From: CAZUGH01 sp964619785
GTDB lineage: Bacteria > Bacillota > Clostridia > Lachnospirales > Lachnospiraceae
Length of the DNA: 64,000 nt
Assembly (NCBI GenBank): GCA_964619785.1
Contig: CAZUGH010000001.1
Span: 58,800-122,799, forward strand
Reading direction: 5' to 3'
Under the pieces are notes generated by a model. The model was not told the DNA's origin and searched no databases. It saw only the letters and a list, made by a program, of their open reading frames with translations. A program made the position numbers and the translations under genes. The stretch's first letter is position 1; each line of letters begins with the position of its first letter. Positions 25,816 to 34,343 of the stretch are shown in pieces.

Positions 25816-25876
25816 TTTCATATTGTGTGTTTTCACAAAAAAAAGATTATATTTAATGGAAGGATGGTTGAACAAT

Positions 25877-27985
25877 ATGCAGAAAAATGTAATTTCAGAT
25901 GTTTTCGGTTCCAAAGTCTTCAATGATGACCTTATGCAGGAGAGACTTCCTAAAAAGGTATATGCTGACTTAAGAAGCACAATCGAGACAGGTAGTCAGT
26001 TGACTCCTGAAGTTGCCAATGTCGTTGCACATGCAATGAAGGAATGGGCTTTAGAGAATGGTGCTACTCACTATACTCATTGGTTCCAGCCTATGACTGG
26101 TGTTACTGCCGAGAAACACGACTCATTCTTAAGTGCAAAATCAGAATCAAAAGCCGTTTTGGAATTTTCAGGTAAAGAATTAATTAAAGGTGAGCCAGAT
26201 GCCTCATCATTCCCATCAGGTGGGCTTCGTGCTACATTTGAAGCAAGAGGATATACAGCTTGGGATTGTACATCACCAGCATTTCTTCGTGAAGATGAAA
26301 TTGGTGTAACACTTTGTATTCCTGCTTTCTGTTCTTATACAGGTGAAGCTCTTGACAAGAAGACTCCTCTTCTTCGTTCTATGGAAGCAATCAACAATCA
26401 GGCTGTTCGTTTAATGCACCTGTTTGGCGAAAATGATGTAACTAAAGTTTCTTGTTCCGTAGGAGCTGAGCAGGAATATTTCCTTGTCGATCGTGATGAT
26501 TTCTTAAAGAGAGATGACCTTGTATTTACAGGACGTACCCTCTTTGGCGCAATGCCTCCAAAAGGACAGGAACTTGACGATCACTATTTTGGAAGCATTC
26601 GTGAGCGTCAGGCAAAATTCATGAATGAGTTAAACATTGAGCTGTGGAAGCTTGGAATTCTTTCTAAAACACAGCATAACGAAGTTGCTCCAGCTCAGCA
26701 TGAGATGGTTCCAATCTATAACACCGCTAATATGGCTACTGATCACAACCAGTTAGTTATGGAGACAATGAGAAAGGTTGCTAGACGTCACAATATGGAA
26801 TGTCTTCTTCATGAGAAGCCATTTGATGGTGTTAATGGTTCTGGTAAGCATAATAACTGGTCTATCGTTACAGATACTGGTATCAATCTGTTAGACCCAG
26901 GTAAAAATCCACATGCTAACAAGAAGTTCTTATTGGTATTAGCCGCTGTCATTCGTGCTGTTGATGAACATGCTGCATTGTTACGTATGTCTGCTTCTAA
27001 CCCAGGAAATGACCACCGTTTAGGTGCAAATGAGGCTCCACCAGCTATCATTTCTATCTTCTTAGGTGAGCAGTTAGAAAATATCGTAGAACAGATTATT
27101 GAAAATGGTGTTGCTACTTCTAGTATCCATGGTGAAAAGATGGATATCGGAGTACATACAATTCCTCCAGTTCGTAAGGATGTTACCGATCGTAACCGTA
27201 CATCACCTTTCGCATTCACAGGTAATAAATTCGAGTTCCGTATGGTTGCTTCTTCTATGTCAATCTCAGGAGCTAACACAGTATTGAATGCTGTTGTTGC
27301 TGATGTTATGGAAGATATGTGCAACGAACTTGAAAAAGCAAGTGATTTCGATACTGCTGTTGATAAATTAATCCAGAAGACATTAAAAGATTACCGTAAG
27401 GTAATCTTCAATGGCAATGGTTATTCGGATGAATGGGTTGTTGAAGCTGAGAAACGTGGTCTTTCAAACGTTAAGACAATGGTTGATGCTACTGCTTCTC
27501 TTGTTGATCCTAAGACAGTTGAAATGTTTGAGAGACAGAACGTATTCTCTAAAGTTGAATTAGAGTCTCGTGCAGAGATTAATTATGAAGCTTACGCAAA
27601 AGCAATCAACATCGAAGCTAAGACAATGCTTGAGATGGCATCTAAACAGTATATTCCTTCCATTATTAAATATACAACCAAGTTAGCTGAGTCAATTAAC
27701 AGTATCAAAGCTGCTTGTCCATCTGCTGATGTTAGCGTTCAGACAGACCTTCTCACACGTTGTTCTTCTCTTCTTGCTAAAGCACAGACAGCATTATTCA
27801 AATTAAAAGAAGTTGATGCTGTTGCTGCAACAAAAGAAGAAGGATTAGAGCAGGCTGAGTACTTTAAAGATGTTGTATTTACAGCAATGGCTGATCTTCG
27901 TTCTCCAATCGATGAACTCGAGATGATTGTTGACAAAGAAAACTGGCCAGTACCAACCTACGCTGATATGCTTTTCGAACTATAA
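25877..27985 (+). CDS. glnN: Glutamine synthetase type III
   Basis: 702 residues from ATG 25877, the size of dodecameric GSIII rather than the 440-residue GSI. It makes glutamine from glutamate, ammonia and ATP. GSIII features are the N-terminal WFQPMTGVTAEKHDSF, SFPSGGLRATFEARGYTAWD, the catalytic VSCSVGAEQEYFLVD, NEVAPAQHEMVPIY, and NGSGKHNNWSI for ATP/glutamate binding. An open frame extends upstream to 25640 but crosses the leader terminator, so the start is placed after AAGGATGG. The leader hairpins suggest control by transcript attenuation. A terminator follows. Confidence 0.95.
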   Translation: MQKNVISDVFGSKVFNDDLMQERLPKKVYADLRSTIETGSQLTPEVANVVAHAMKEWALENGATHYTHWFQPMTGVTAEKHDSFLSAKSESKAVLEFSGKELIKGEPDASSFPSGGLRATFEARGYTAWDCTSPAFLREDEIGVTLCIPAFCSYTGEALDKKTPLLRSMEAINNQAVRLMHLFGENDVTKVSCSVGAEQEYFLVDRDDFLKRDDLVFTGRTLFGAMPPKGQELDDHYFGSIRERQAKFMNELNIELWKLGILSKTQHNEVAPAQHEMVPIYNTANMATDHNQLVMETMRKVARRHNMECLLHEKPFDGVNGSGKHNNWSIVTDTGINLLDPGKNPHANKKFLLVLAAVIRAVDEHAALLRMSASNPGNDHRLGANEAPPAIISIFLGEQLENIVEQIIENGVATSSIHGEKMDIGVHTIPPVRKDVTDRNRTSPFAFTGNKFEFRMVASSMSISGANTVLNAVVADVMEDMCNELEKASDFDTAVDKLIQKTLKDYRKVIFNGNGYSDEWVVEAEKRGLSNVKTMVDATASLVDPKTVEMFERQNVFSKVELESRAEINYEAYAKAINIEAKTMLEMASKQYIPSIIKYTTKLAESINSIKAACPSADVSVQTDLLTRCSSLLAKAQTALFKLKEVDAVAATKEEGLEQAEYFKDVVFTAMADLRSPIDELEMIVDKENWPVPTYADMLFEL

Positions 27986-28004
27986 GATAATAGCAAATAT
28001 TATA

Positions 28005-28036
28005 AAATCCCGGCAGTTTATGCCGGGATTTTTGTT
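28005..28036. terminator. Bidirectional terminator between glnN and the Na/Pi transporter gene
   Basis: Perfect 11-base stem AAATCCCGGCA/TGCCGGGATTT with loop GTTTA and T-runs or A-runs on both sides. It lies between the converging ends of glnN (27985) and the transporter gene (28049). Confidence 0.92.
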
Positions 28037-28048
28037 TTGTATATGAAA

Positions 28049-29677
28049 TTAATCTTCATCTGGTTCATCAATCTCTATGATTGAAAATGCAATGTTTGTT
28101 CCATGGTCAGCTACTCTCTCTAGATTTGATAACAAATCGCTATAAATCATCGCTGCATGTGGCTCACATTTCTGCGAGGTAAGACGCTTAATATGACGTT
28201 TTTGTAACTTACGTTCCATCGTATCAATCTCATCTTCAAGCTTCAATATATCATCCATATAGCCTTCATTATTCTCACTAAACATGTCAAGTGAAAGTGT
28301 AAGAAGATGTGTCACCTTATCAAGCATCTTCTGCATCTCTTTTTTTGCGTCCTTACTAAAATTCAATCCTTCTTTATTGAACGTCTTCGCAAAGTCGGCA
28401 ATGTTCTCTGCATGGTCACCAATACGCTCCATATCACTTACAACATGGAATAGACCACCAAGTATCTTCTTATCCTGTATTGGTATAGAAAGTTGATTTA
28501 CTCTTACAAGGTAATTACATATCTCTGTATTTAAAAAATCGATTTCTTTCTCGGTCTGGTAAACCACCGGTAATTCTTTGTCATCGCCCTGCATCAGAGA
28601 CGCCATCGCACGTTCTAAATTGTCAAACGCAATCAATCCCATTCGTTTAATCTCGGAGATTGCACTCGGAACTGCTGTTGCAGGCGTAACGGTATGCCCT
28701 TCGCCGATAAACTCAAGTTGATATTCATCATCTGTCACCTTGTCTTCACCTGGTATAATCAGATTTGATAATTTTACCAACAATGAGCCACATGGGAACA
28801 GTAAAATTACTTGTGCCAATTTAAAGATGGTATTTGCATTAGCCACACAACTCATCGGATCATCATTGATACCAACAATGATATTTTGAATTTGTGGTTC
28901 AAACAATCCTAGTGCCAACAACACAATCGCGGAACCAAATATATTAAACAAGAAATGAACCATCGCTGCACGTTTTGCATTTTTATTACCTGGCAAACAA
29001 GCAATTAATGCCGAAACACAAGAACCAATATTACAACCTAAGATTAGATAAAAACTCATTTGCAATGTCACAAGATTCTGACTTGCAAGCAACATAACAA
29101 TTCCTGTTGTTACTGAGGAACTTTGCAATACTGCCGTCACCAAAAATCCAATCAAAACAGCATAATATACATTATCAAGAGAAGTAAGTAATTGACGAAC
29201 CGTTTCGTTCATACCCTCCATCGAAGTCGACATTGTGGATAAACCGAAAAACAGCATTCCAAATCCGAGCAGCACTTCTCCACTCTTTTGAATCATTGGT
29301 TTCGAGAAGAACATGAGCATAATAACACCAGCCATTAAAATTACAGGTGCTATCGCTGTCAATTTAAACGCAATCAACTGTCCTGTCATCGTCGTTCCAA
29401 CATTGGCACCCATAATTACACCAACTGACTGCGCCAAATTCATCAATCCCGTATCCACAAAACTAACAACCAAAACCGTCGTCGCACTTGAGGACTGTAC
29501 AATTGCTGTAAATACAAAACCAACAATAACCCCCATAAACCGATTCGTAGTTAATTTCTCCAATATCATTCTCAATTTAGCTCCGGCTACCTTCTGCAGA
29601 CCATCACTCATCAATTTCATTCCATATAGGAATAAACCCAACCCTGCAACCATTGCTAATATCATCTCGAAAGCCAT
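28049..29677 (-). CDS. Na/Pi cotransporter family protein (NptA-PhoU fusion)
   Basis: About 542 residues. Two repeats of the Na/Pi-cotransporter core contain the QSSSATT (about residue 60) and QSSSVTTGIV (about 185) signatures. A cytoplasmic PhoU-like four-helix domain forms the last 200 or so residues. It probably imports phosphate with Na+, or exports it; direction is not set by sequence. ATG 29677 (MAFEMILAMVAGLGLFLYG) is chosen because AAAGGA precedes it; a longer in-frame start at 29719 has none. It is divergent from the MocR-type regulator gene at 29865. Confidence 0.92.
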   Translation of the reverse strand: MAFEMILAMVAGLGLFLYGMKLMSDGLQKVAGAKLRMILEKLTTNRFMGVIVGFVFTAIVQSSSATTVLVVSFVDTGLMNLAQSVGVIMGANVGTTMTGQLIAFKLTAIAPVILMAGVIMLMFFSKPMIQKSGEVLLGFGMLFFGLSTMSTSMEGMNETVRQLLTSLDNVYYAVLIGFLVTAVLQSSSVTTGIVMLLASQNLVTLQMSFYLILGCNIGSCVSALIACLPGNKNAKRAAMVHFLFNIFGSAIVLLALGLFEPQIQNIIVGINDDPMSCVANANTIFKLAQVILLFPCGSLLVKLSNLIIPGEDKVTDDEYQLEFIGEGHTVTPATAVPSAISEIKRMGLIAFDNLERAMASLMQGDDKELPVVYQTEKEIDFLNTEICNYLVRVNQLSIPIQDKKILGGLFHVVSDMERIGDHAENIADFAKTFNKEGLNFSKDAKKEMQKMLDKVTHLLTLSLDMFSENNEGYMDDILKLEDEIDTMERKLQKRHIKRLTSQKCEPHAAMIYSDLLSNLERVADHGTNIAFSIIEIDEPDED

Positions 29678-29764
29678 AATCTCTTTCCTTTCTTTTGTAC
29701 CTTGATTCGAAAACGTCACTTCTTTTACTTTAATATAATTTTACACAATATACAAGTAGTTTTT

Positions 29765-29805
29765 ACACGAATTGCTCTTTTTTGCAAAACACGAATGCCT
29801 ATAAT
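29765..29805 (+). promoter_or_regulatory. Direct repeats ACACGAAT upstream of a TATAAT box
   Basis: ACACGAAT occurs at 29765-29772 and again at 29789-29796, 24 bases apart, directly before TATAAT at 29800-29805. MocR/GabR-type regulators often bind spaced direct repeats at their own promoters, so this may be the autoregulatory operator of the gene at 29865. No good -35 box at normal spacing was found. Confidence 0.4.
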
Positions 29806-29864
29806 AGACAAAACATCTACAATTTGTTACACTTACCTTATTATGATGTAAATGGAGGTTTCCC

Positions 29865-31265
29865 ATGCTAACAATACCAATTAATAATCAATCCAACATT
29901 CCCTTATACCAGCAAATCTACAGTTTCATAAAAACTGAGATTCAAGAAGGCAAGTTAAAAGCAGGTGATAAACTTCCATCCTCACGTATATTAGCAAGTA
30001 ATCTTGATGTGAGTCGTAATACCATTGATATCGCGTATGACCAATTATTATGTGAGGGTTATATTGATTCATATCCTAGGAAGGGCTATTATGTCAATCA
30101 ATTAACCTATCATCAATCTTTCACTCCCCCTCTAAATCCTCTTCCTAAACGGAGTACTGCTAGACAAGAAACCGTATATGACTATGACTTTTCACCCGAT
30201 GATGTCGATATCGCTCATTTTCCTCATAGCATTTGGAGACGTTTATCGAAGGAGCAAATGAATGATACCGATTTATTTTCTCTTGGTGACCATCAAGGTG
30301 ATACTGATTTTCGAATGGCGATTGCTAGTTATCTTCACGGTTCTCGTGGTGTTAATTGCAGCCTTGATCAGATTGTAGTCGGTGCTGGTGTTGATTTCCT
30401 GCTTCTTCTCCTCACACGAATACTTGACAAGAACAAGTCGATCGCGATGGAGAATCCTGCTTACCAACGAGCAAGACATATCTTTTCCTCCAATGAATTT
30501 GCCATTCATGATATTCCGGTTAACGATACAGGTATGGATTTAGATGCGTTGTCCACTTCTGATTCTAGTTATTGCTATGTCACTCCATCTCATCAATTCC
30601 CTTTGGGTTCAATCATGCCAGTTTCAAATCGTCAAAAGCTGTTGTCATGGGCAACCAAAGAACCAGGTCGTTACATTATTGAAGATGATCATGATAGCGA
30701 ATTTCGTTACAAAGGAAAACCCATCCCCTCACTACAAGGAATGGATACACAAGGCAAAGTCATCTATATCGGTACTTTATCAAAAGCCATAGCGCCTGCT
30801 ATACGTGTTGGCTATATGGTTCTTCCTCCTGATTTACTAACGGACTATCAAAAGCATTGTTCTTACTTTGCATGTACTGTATCTCGCATTGATCAAGCGT
30901 TGCTTACCTCATTTATCACGGAAGGATATTTTGAGAAGCATCTGAATCGAATGAGAAAAATATACAAAAGCAAACATGACTTAGTACTTTCACTTCTTAA
31001 AAATAAAGATGTAGAAATTCACGGAAGTAATGCAGGTCTATATTTAGTTGTTTATCTAAATAACAAAATCGGTCCGGACCAGGAGAATCAAATCATTGAT
31101 TCTGCTAGAACGAACCGAATTAAATTATATGGTCTCTATGAATATTATACATGTATTCCTGATATTTATCGTCCGGGCTTTCTGCTTGGTTTTGGAAGTC
31201 TTACAGAACAACAGTTGCAAGAAGGGATTCACCTTCTATGTGAGAAAGTGCTTTGTGAGCATTAA
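29865..31265 (+). CDS. MocR-family (GntR HTH plus aminotransferase) regulator
   Basis: 466 residues. An N-terminal GntR winged helix (about 10-75, with KLPSSRILASNLDVSRNTID) is joined to a fold-type I aminotransferase domain (about 110-466). The PLP lysine lies in TLSKAIAPAIRVGY (about residue 307). Such proteins use PLP or an amino compound as effector; GabR and PdxR are the studied members. The regulated gene is not evident: it is divergent from the phosphate transporter gene and far from pyridoxal or GABA genes. Its 3' end overlaps the convergent ribF by 65 bases. Confidence 0.92.
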   Translation: MLTIPINNQSNIPLYQQIYSFIKTEIQEGKLKAGDKLPSSRILASNLDVSRNTIDIAYDQLLCEGYIDSYPRKGYYVNQLTYHQSFTPPLNPLPKRSTARQETVYDYDFSPDDVDIAHFPHSIWRRLSKEQMNDTDLFSLGDHQGDTDFRMAIASYLHGSRGVNCSLDQIVVGAGVDFLLLLLTRILDKNKSIAMENPAYQRARHIFSSNEFAIHDIPVNDTGMDLDALSTSDSSYCYVTPSHQFPLGSIMPVSNRQKLLSWATKEPGRYIIEDDHDSEFRYKGKPIPSLQGMDTQGKVIYIGTLSKAIAPAIRVGYMVLPPDLLTDYQKHCSYFACTVSRIDQALLTSFITEGYFEKHLNRMRKIYKSKHDLVLSLLKNKDVEIHGSNAGLYLVVYLNNKIGPDQENQIIDSARTNRIKLYGLYEYYTCIPDIYRPGFLLGFGSLTEQQLQEGIHLLCEKVLCEH

Positions 31266-32121
31266 TCTGGTCCTGATGCATATTCTTTTTAAGTTCATCA
31301 AGGCCTGAGAACTTTCTCTCTGGTCGAATAAATTCACATAATTCAACACGTATATTTTTCCCATAGATATCTTGGTTAAAATCAAATAGGTACGTCTCAA
31401 TACCGACTAGGTTAACACCTGGAATCGTCGGTTTATTGCCAATATTCGTCACGCCCGGATAGCATTTTCCATCTAGATGCGTAATCGTCGCATAAACACC
31501 CTTTGGTGGAATTCTCTTGCCCTCGGCAACAAGCAGATTGGCAGTTGGCATATCTAATGTTCGTCCAATCTGATTGCCTCTTACTACTTCACCCGAAAAG
31601 AAATAGGGAAATCCTAGCATCTTCCAAGCTTCTTTACATTCACCCTGGTCAATACAATCACGAATTCTCGAACTACTAATCTTTGCATGATCATAGTCCA
31701 TCTTATTCACAACAATCGTCTTCATATCATACTCAGCTTCATGTTCTTTTAAAAATGCAACATCACCGATGCGTTGATATCCAAATCGAAAATCCTCCCC
31801 AACAATCACATAATTGCCATTACATCTCTTCTTCAATATCTCGCTTACAAACTGGTGCGGAGACATCTTTCTAAGTTTATCACTAAAAGGATAATTAATC
31901 ATGATGTCTACACCTAAACTTGTCGCAATCGCCTTCTTCTCATCTGGTAGAAACAAGTCTGATTCAGGATTCATCGAAAATGTCATAAGGACAACCGAGA
32001 GACCTGTAGCCTTAGCTTCATGAATCAAAGCCTGATGCCCAAGGTGAAGTCCTTGAAACTTTCCAATACAAATGGCAGACTTTTCTTGTAATACAAAATC
32101 AGTATCCTCTATAAATCTCAT
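31201..32121 (-). CDS. ribF: Bifunctional riboflavin kinase / FAD synthetase
   Basis: 306 residues. The N-terminal nucleotidyltransferase domain has IGKFQGLHLGHQALI (a variant of the GxFDGxHxGH motif) and SSSRIRDCI-like residues. The C-terminal flavokinase domain begins YFFSGEVVRGNQIGRTLDMPTANL. It makes FMN and FAD from riboflavin. It is the last gene of the nusA operon and follows truB by 12 bases. The final 20 or so residues lie over the 3' end of the MocR gene and extend past the usual family end. Confidence 0.95.
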   Translation of the reverse strand: MRFIEDTDFVLQEKSAICIGKFQGLHLGHQALIHEAKATGLSVVLMTFSMNPESDLFLPDEKKAIATSLGVDIMINYPFSDKLRKMSPHQFVSEILKKRCNGNYVIVGEDFRFGYQRIGDVAFLKEHEAEYDMKTIVVNKMDYDHAKISSSRIRDCIDQGECKEAWKMLGFPYFFSGEVVRGNQIGRTLDMPTANLLVAEGKRIPPKGVYATITHLDGKCYPGVTNIGNKPTIPGVNLVGIETYLFDFNQDIYGKNIRVELCEFIRPERKFSGLDELKKNMHQDQINAHKALSHIEGESLLATVVL

Positions 32122-32133
32122 GCAAATCTCCCC

Positions 32134-33030
32134 TTACAGAAACATTTTTACAGGATAATATCCATTTTCCTTAAATTCATAAATTGCTATGAATTTGTCT
32201 TCTAAATCATAGATTCTTACTCGTTCACCCATATTTAGCGTACGAGAAATCGTTTCCACATCCTGTTCAAACAATTGATTGCCATTCATTAATCGCTTTA
32301 AAGAAGCAGGTTGCTTTACATATCCACTTGGTAGATTCATAAATACAGAATCAACTGGTGCTAGTATAGAAATATCATTTACTTTTAACGCTTCTTCAAT
32401 TTCTGATAACGTCTTGGCACTTTCAATGGTAAAGCTACTCACACGTGTACGAACTAATTCTTTCATTGCGCCACCACAACCGAGTGCCTGCCCGATATCA
32501 TGACAAATCGTTCGTATGTAGGTACCCTTGCCACAATGTACATTCATCTCAAATGTATGATTGGCCTCATCATATTCACCTAGCTCCAATGAAAAAACTT
32601 GAATTTTCCTTGGTTCGCGCTTAATCTCCTGTCCCGCTCGAGCAAGTTCATAGAGCTTCTTACCATTTACCTTAATTGCTGAATACATCGGTGGAATCTG
32701 CATCAAATCTCCAACAAAATCGCTTGCAACTTTTTGAATCTGTTCAAATGTAACTTCAACTTCGTGTTCTTCTAAAATCTTGCCTGATGTATCCTGTGTA
32801 TCCGTCACAATACCTAGCTGAACGATAGCATGATAGGTCTTATCTTTATCGGTAAGTAGTTCACAAACCTTCGTTGCTTTTCCTAAGCACACTGGTAGTA
32901 CACCTGTCGCATCGGGATCTAATGTTCCTGTATGACCAATCTTCTTCTGATGAAAAATACCACGCAGCTTCGCTACCACATCATGAGAGGTAAAACCCTT
33001 TTCCTTGTATACATTCAATATTCCATCCAT
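32134..33030 (-). CDS. truB: tRNA pseudouridine-55 synthase TruB
   Basis: 298 residues. It forms the conserved pseudouridine 55 in the T loop of tRNA. MDGILNVYKEKGFTSHDVVAKLR is cut short here to its key part: the catalytic aspartate lies in HTGTLDPDATGVLP (about residue 38). YSAIKVNGKKLYELAR and the C-terminal PUA-like region follow. It lies between nrnA and ribF, as in most Firmicutes. Confidence 0.97.
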   Translation of the reverse strand: MDGILNVYKEKGFTSHDVVAKLRGIFHQKKIGHTGTLDPDATGVLPVCLGKATKVCELLTDKDKTYHAIVQLGIVTDTQDTSGKILEEHEVEVTFEQIQKVASDFVGDLMQIPPMYSAIKVNGKKLYELARAGQEIKREPRKIQVFSLELGEYDEANHTFEMNVHCGKGTYIRTICHDIGQALGCGGAMKELVRTRVSSFTIESAKTLSEIEEALKVNDISILAPVDSVFMNLPSGYVKQPASLKRLMNGNQLFEQDVETISRTLNMGERVRIYDLEDKFIAIYEFKENGYYPVKMFL

Positions 33031-33036
33031 GAAATT

Positions 33037-33987
33037 TTATTCTCCCAGTTGTTTTGCAATATGTTCGGTTAAATTGTTAATGACGTCATGAGCCGAGCCT
33101 TTAATCGTACAACCAGCAGCCTTCACATGTCCACCACCACCAAAGAATTGACAGATTTCACTGACATTTACAGTATCATTCGAACGCATACTAGCTTTAA
33201 ATTCTCCCGGAACTCTTTCCGTAAGAAGAATTGCCACTTCTACCCCTTCAGTTGTACGCATCTGATCGATGACGCCCTCTAAATCAGCAGATGTCGCATC
33301 ATAAAATTCCATAATTCGCTTTGTCACAACAGCGAAAATACATTTTCCATCCAAAATCCTTATACTTGCTAATAAACAACGTCCAAGAATCTGTAATTGC
33401 TTATATGTCTTCATATAGAAGCTTTCATCAATAATTTTGCTAAATGGAATTCCATAATTCATCAATTCACCAGCAATCATCATTGTTCTTTTGCCGGTAT
33501 TAGAATGCTTGAATACACCCGTGTCATGAACAATCCCCGTATAAAGTGCAACAGCAATGTCTTGATCAAGTTTAGCTTTATCTAATAAAGTATATAAAAC
33601 TTCACATGTTGAACTGGCATCTGCCTCTACGTGATTCTCATTAGCGAAACCAGGATTACTCACGTGATGATCAATATTTATCGTTTTCTTGGCTTGTTCA
33701 AAATCCTTTACTACATCTCCAAGTCGATCACAATCACCGCAATCTAGTGCAACAAACAAATCAAATCGGTCTGTCTTATACTCAAATGCATCTTTGTCAT
33801 CAAGATAAGAAAAAGACACAGGTATCTCCGTTAATAATACTCGCACATTTTTCTCTGGATAATTCTTTTTAATATATCGATATAATCCTATGCATGAACC
33901 AACACAATCTCCGTCAGGACGCATGTGACCGGAGATTGCTATTGTGTTGGCTGAATCAATAGAATCTGTTAAAAAACTCATATTCAT
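33037..33987 (-). CDS. nrnA: DHH-family oligoribonuclease / pAp phosphatase NrnA
   Basis: 316 residues. A DHH phosphoesterase domain contains GHMRPDGDCVGS, ALDCGDCDRLGD and NIDHHVSN, which hold the manganese ligands. The C-terminal DHHA1 domain has GGGGHVKAAG. NrnA degrades very short RNAs and converts pAp to AMP. Its ATG sits at the rbfA stop, and truB follows 6 bases later, so it is translated as part of the operon. Confidence 0.95.
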   Translation of the reverse strand: MNMSFLTDSIDSANTIAISGHMRPDGDCVGSCIGLYRYIKKNYPEKNVRVLLTEIPVSFSYLDDKDAFEYKTDRFDLFVALDCGDCDRLGDVVKDFEQAKKTINIDHHVSNPGFANENHVEADASSTCEVLYTLLDKAKLDQDIAVALYTGIVHDTGVFKHSNTGKRTMMIAGELMNYGIPFSKIIDESFYMKTYKQLQILGRCLLASIRILDGKCIFAVVTKRIMEFYDATSADLEGVIDQMRTTEGVEVAILLTERVPGEFKASMRSNDTVNVSEICQFFGGGGHVKAAGCTIKGSAHDVINNLTEHIAKQLGE

Positions 33988-34343
33988 CAGTCCTTCTTAT
34001 TTAATTCATCAATTTTTTTCGACATCTCTACACCATATTCAATGGACGTATCTAAAACAAATGTAATCAAAGGTGTATTACGTAGATTCATTCGTTTTGC
34101 AAGCAAACTTCTTACGTATGCTGCTGCATTCTTTAATCCATCCATCGTATCCTGTTTTGCCTTATCATCACCTAGGACACTAATAAATACCTTGGCAAAT
34201 TTCAAATCAGGAGTAACCTCCACAGCCATAACAGATGTCATGGTGTGGATTCTTGGATCCTTTATTTCTTCCCGAATAATGTTGCTGATTTCTTTCTGAA
34301 CTTCACCATTGATTCGGGTATTCTTTATACTGTTTTTTTTCAT
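33987..34343 (-). CDS. rbfA: Ribosome-binding factor A
   Basis: 118 residues with the KH-like RbfA fold: VQKEISNIIREEIKDPRI at the N-terminus and KFAKVFISVLG in the middle. It helps 16S rRNA 5'-end maturation and cold adaptation. The start overlaps the infB stop by four bases (ATGA). Confidence 0.97.
   Translation of the reverse strand: MKKNSIKNTRINGEVQKEISNIIREEIKDPRIHTMTSVMAVEVTPDLKFAKVFISVLGDDKAKQDTMDGLKNAAAYVRSLLAKRMNLRNTPLITFVLDTSIEYGVEMSKKIDELNKKD

Noticed and set aside
25690..25860. Glutamine riboswitch before glnN
   Set aside because: The known glutamine aptamer is mainly cyanobacterial and I see none of its core; small hairpins plus terminator fit antitermination better.
25640..25876. 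Extended N-terminus for glutamine synthetase
   Set aside because: The upstream frame crosses the dacF remnant, the promoter and the leader terminator; GSIII homology begins at 25877.
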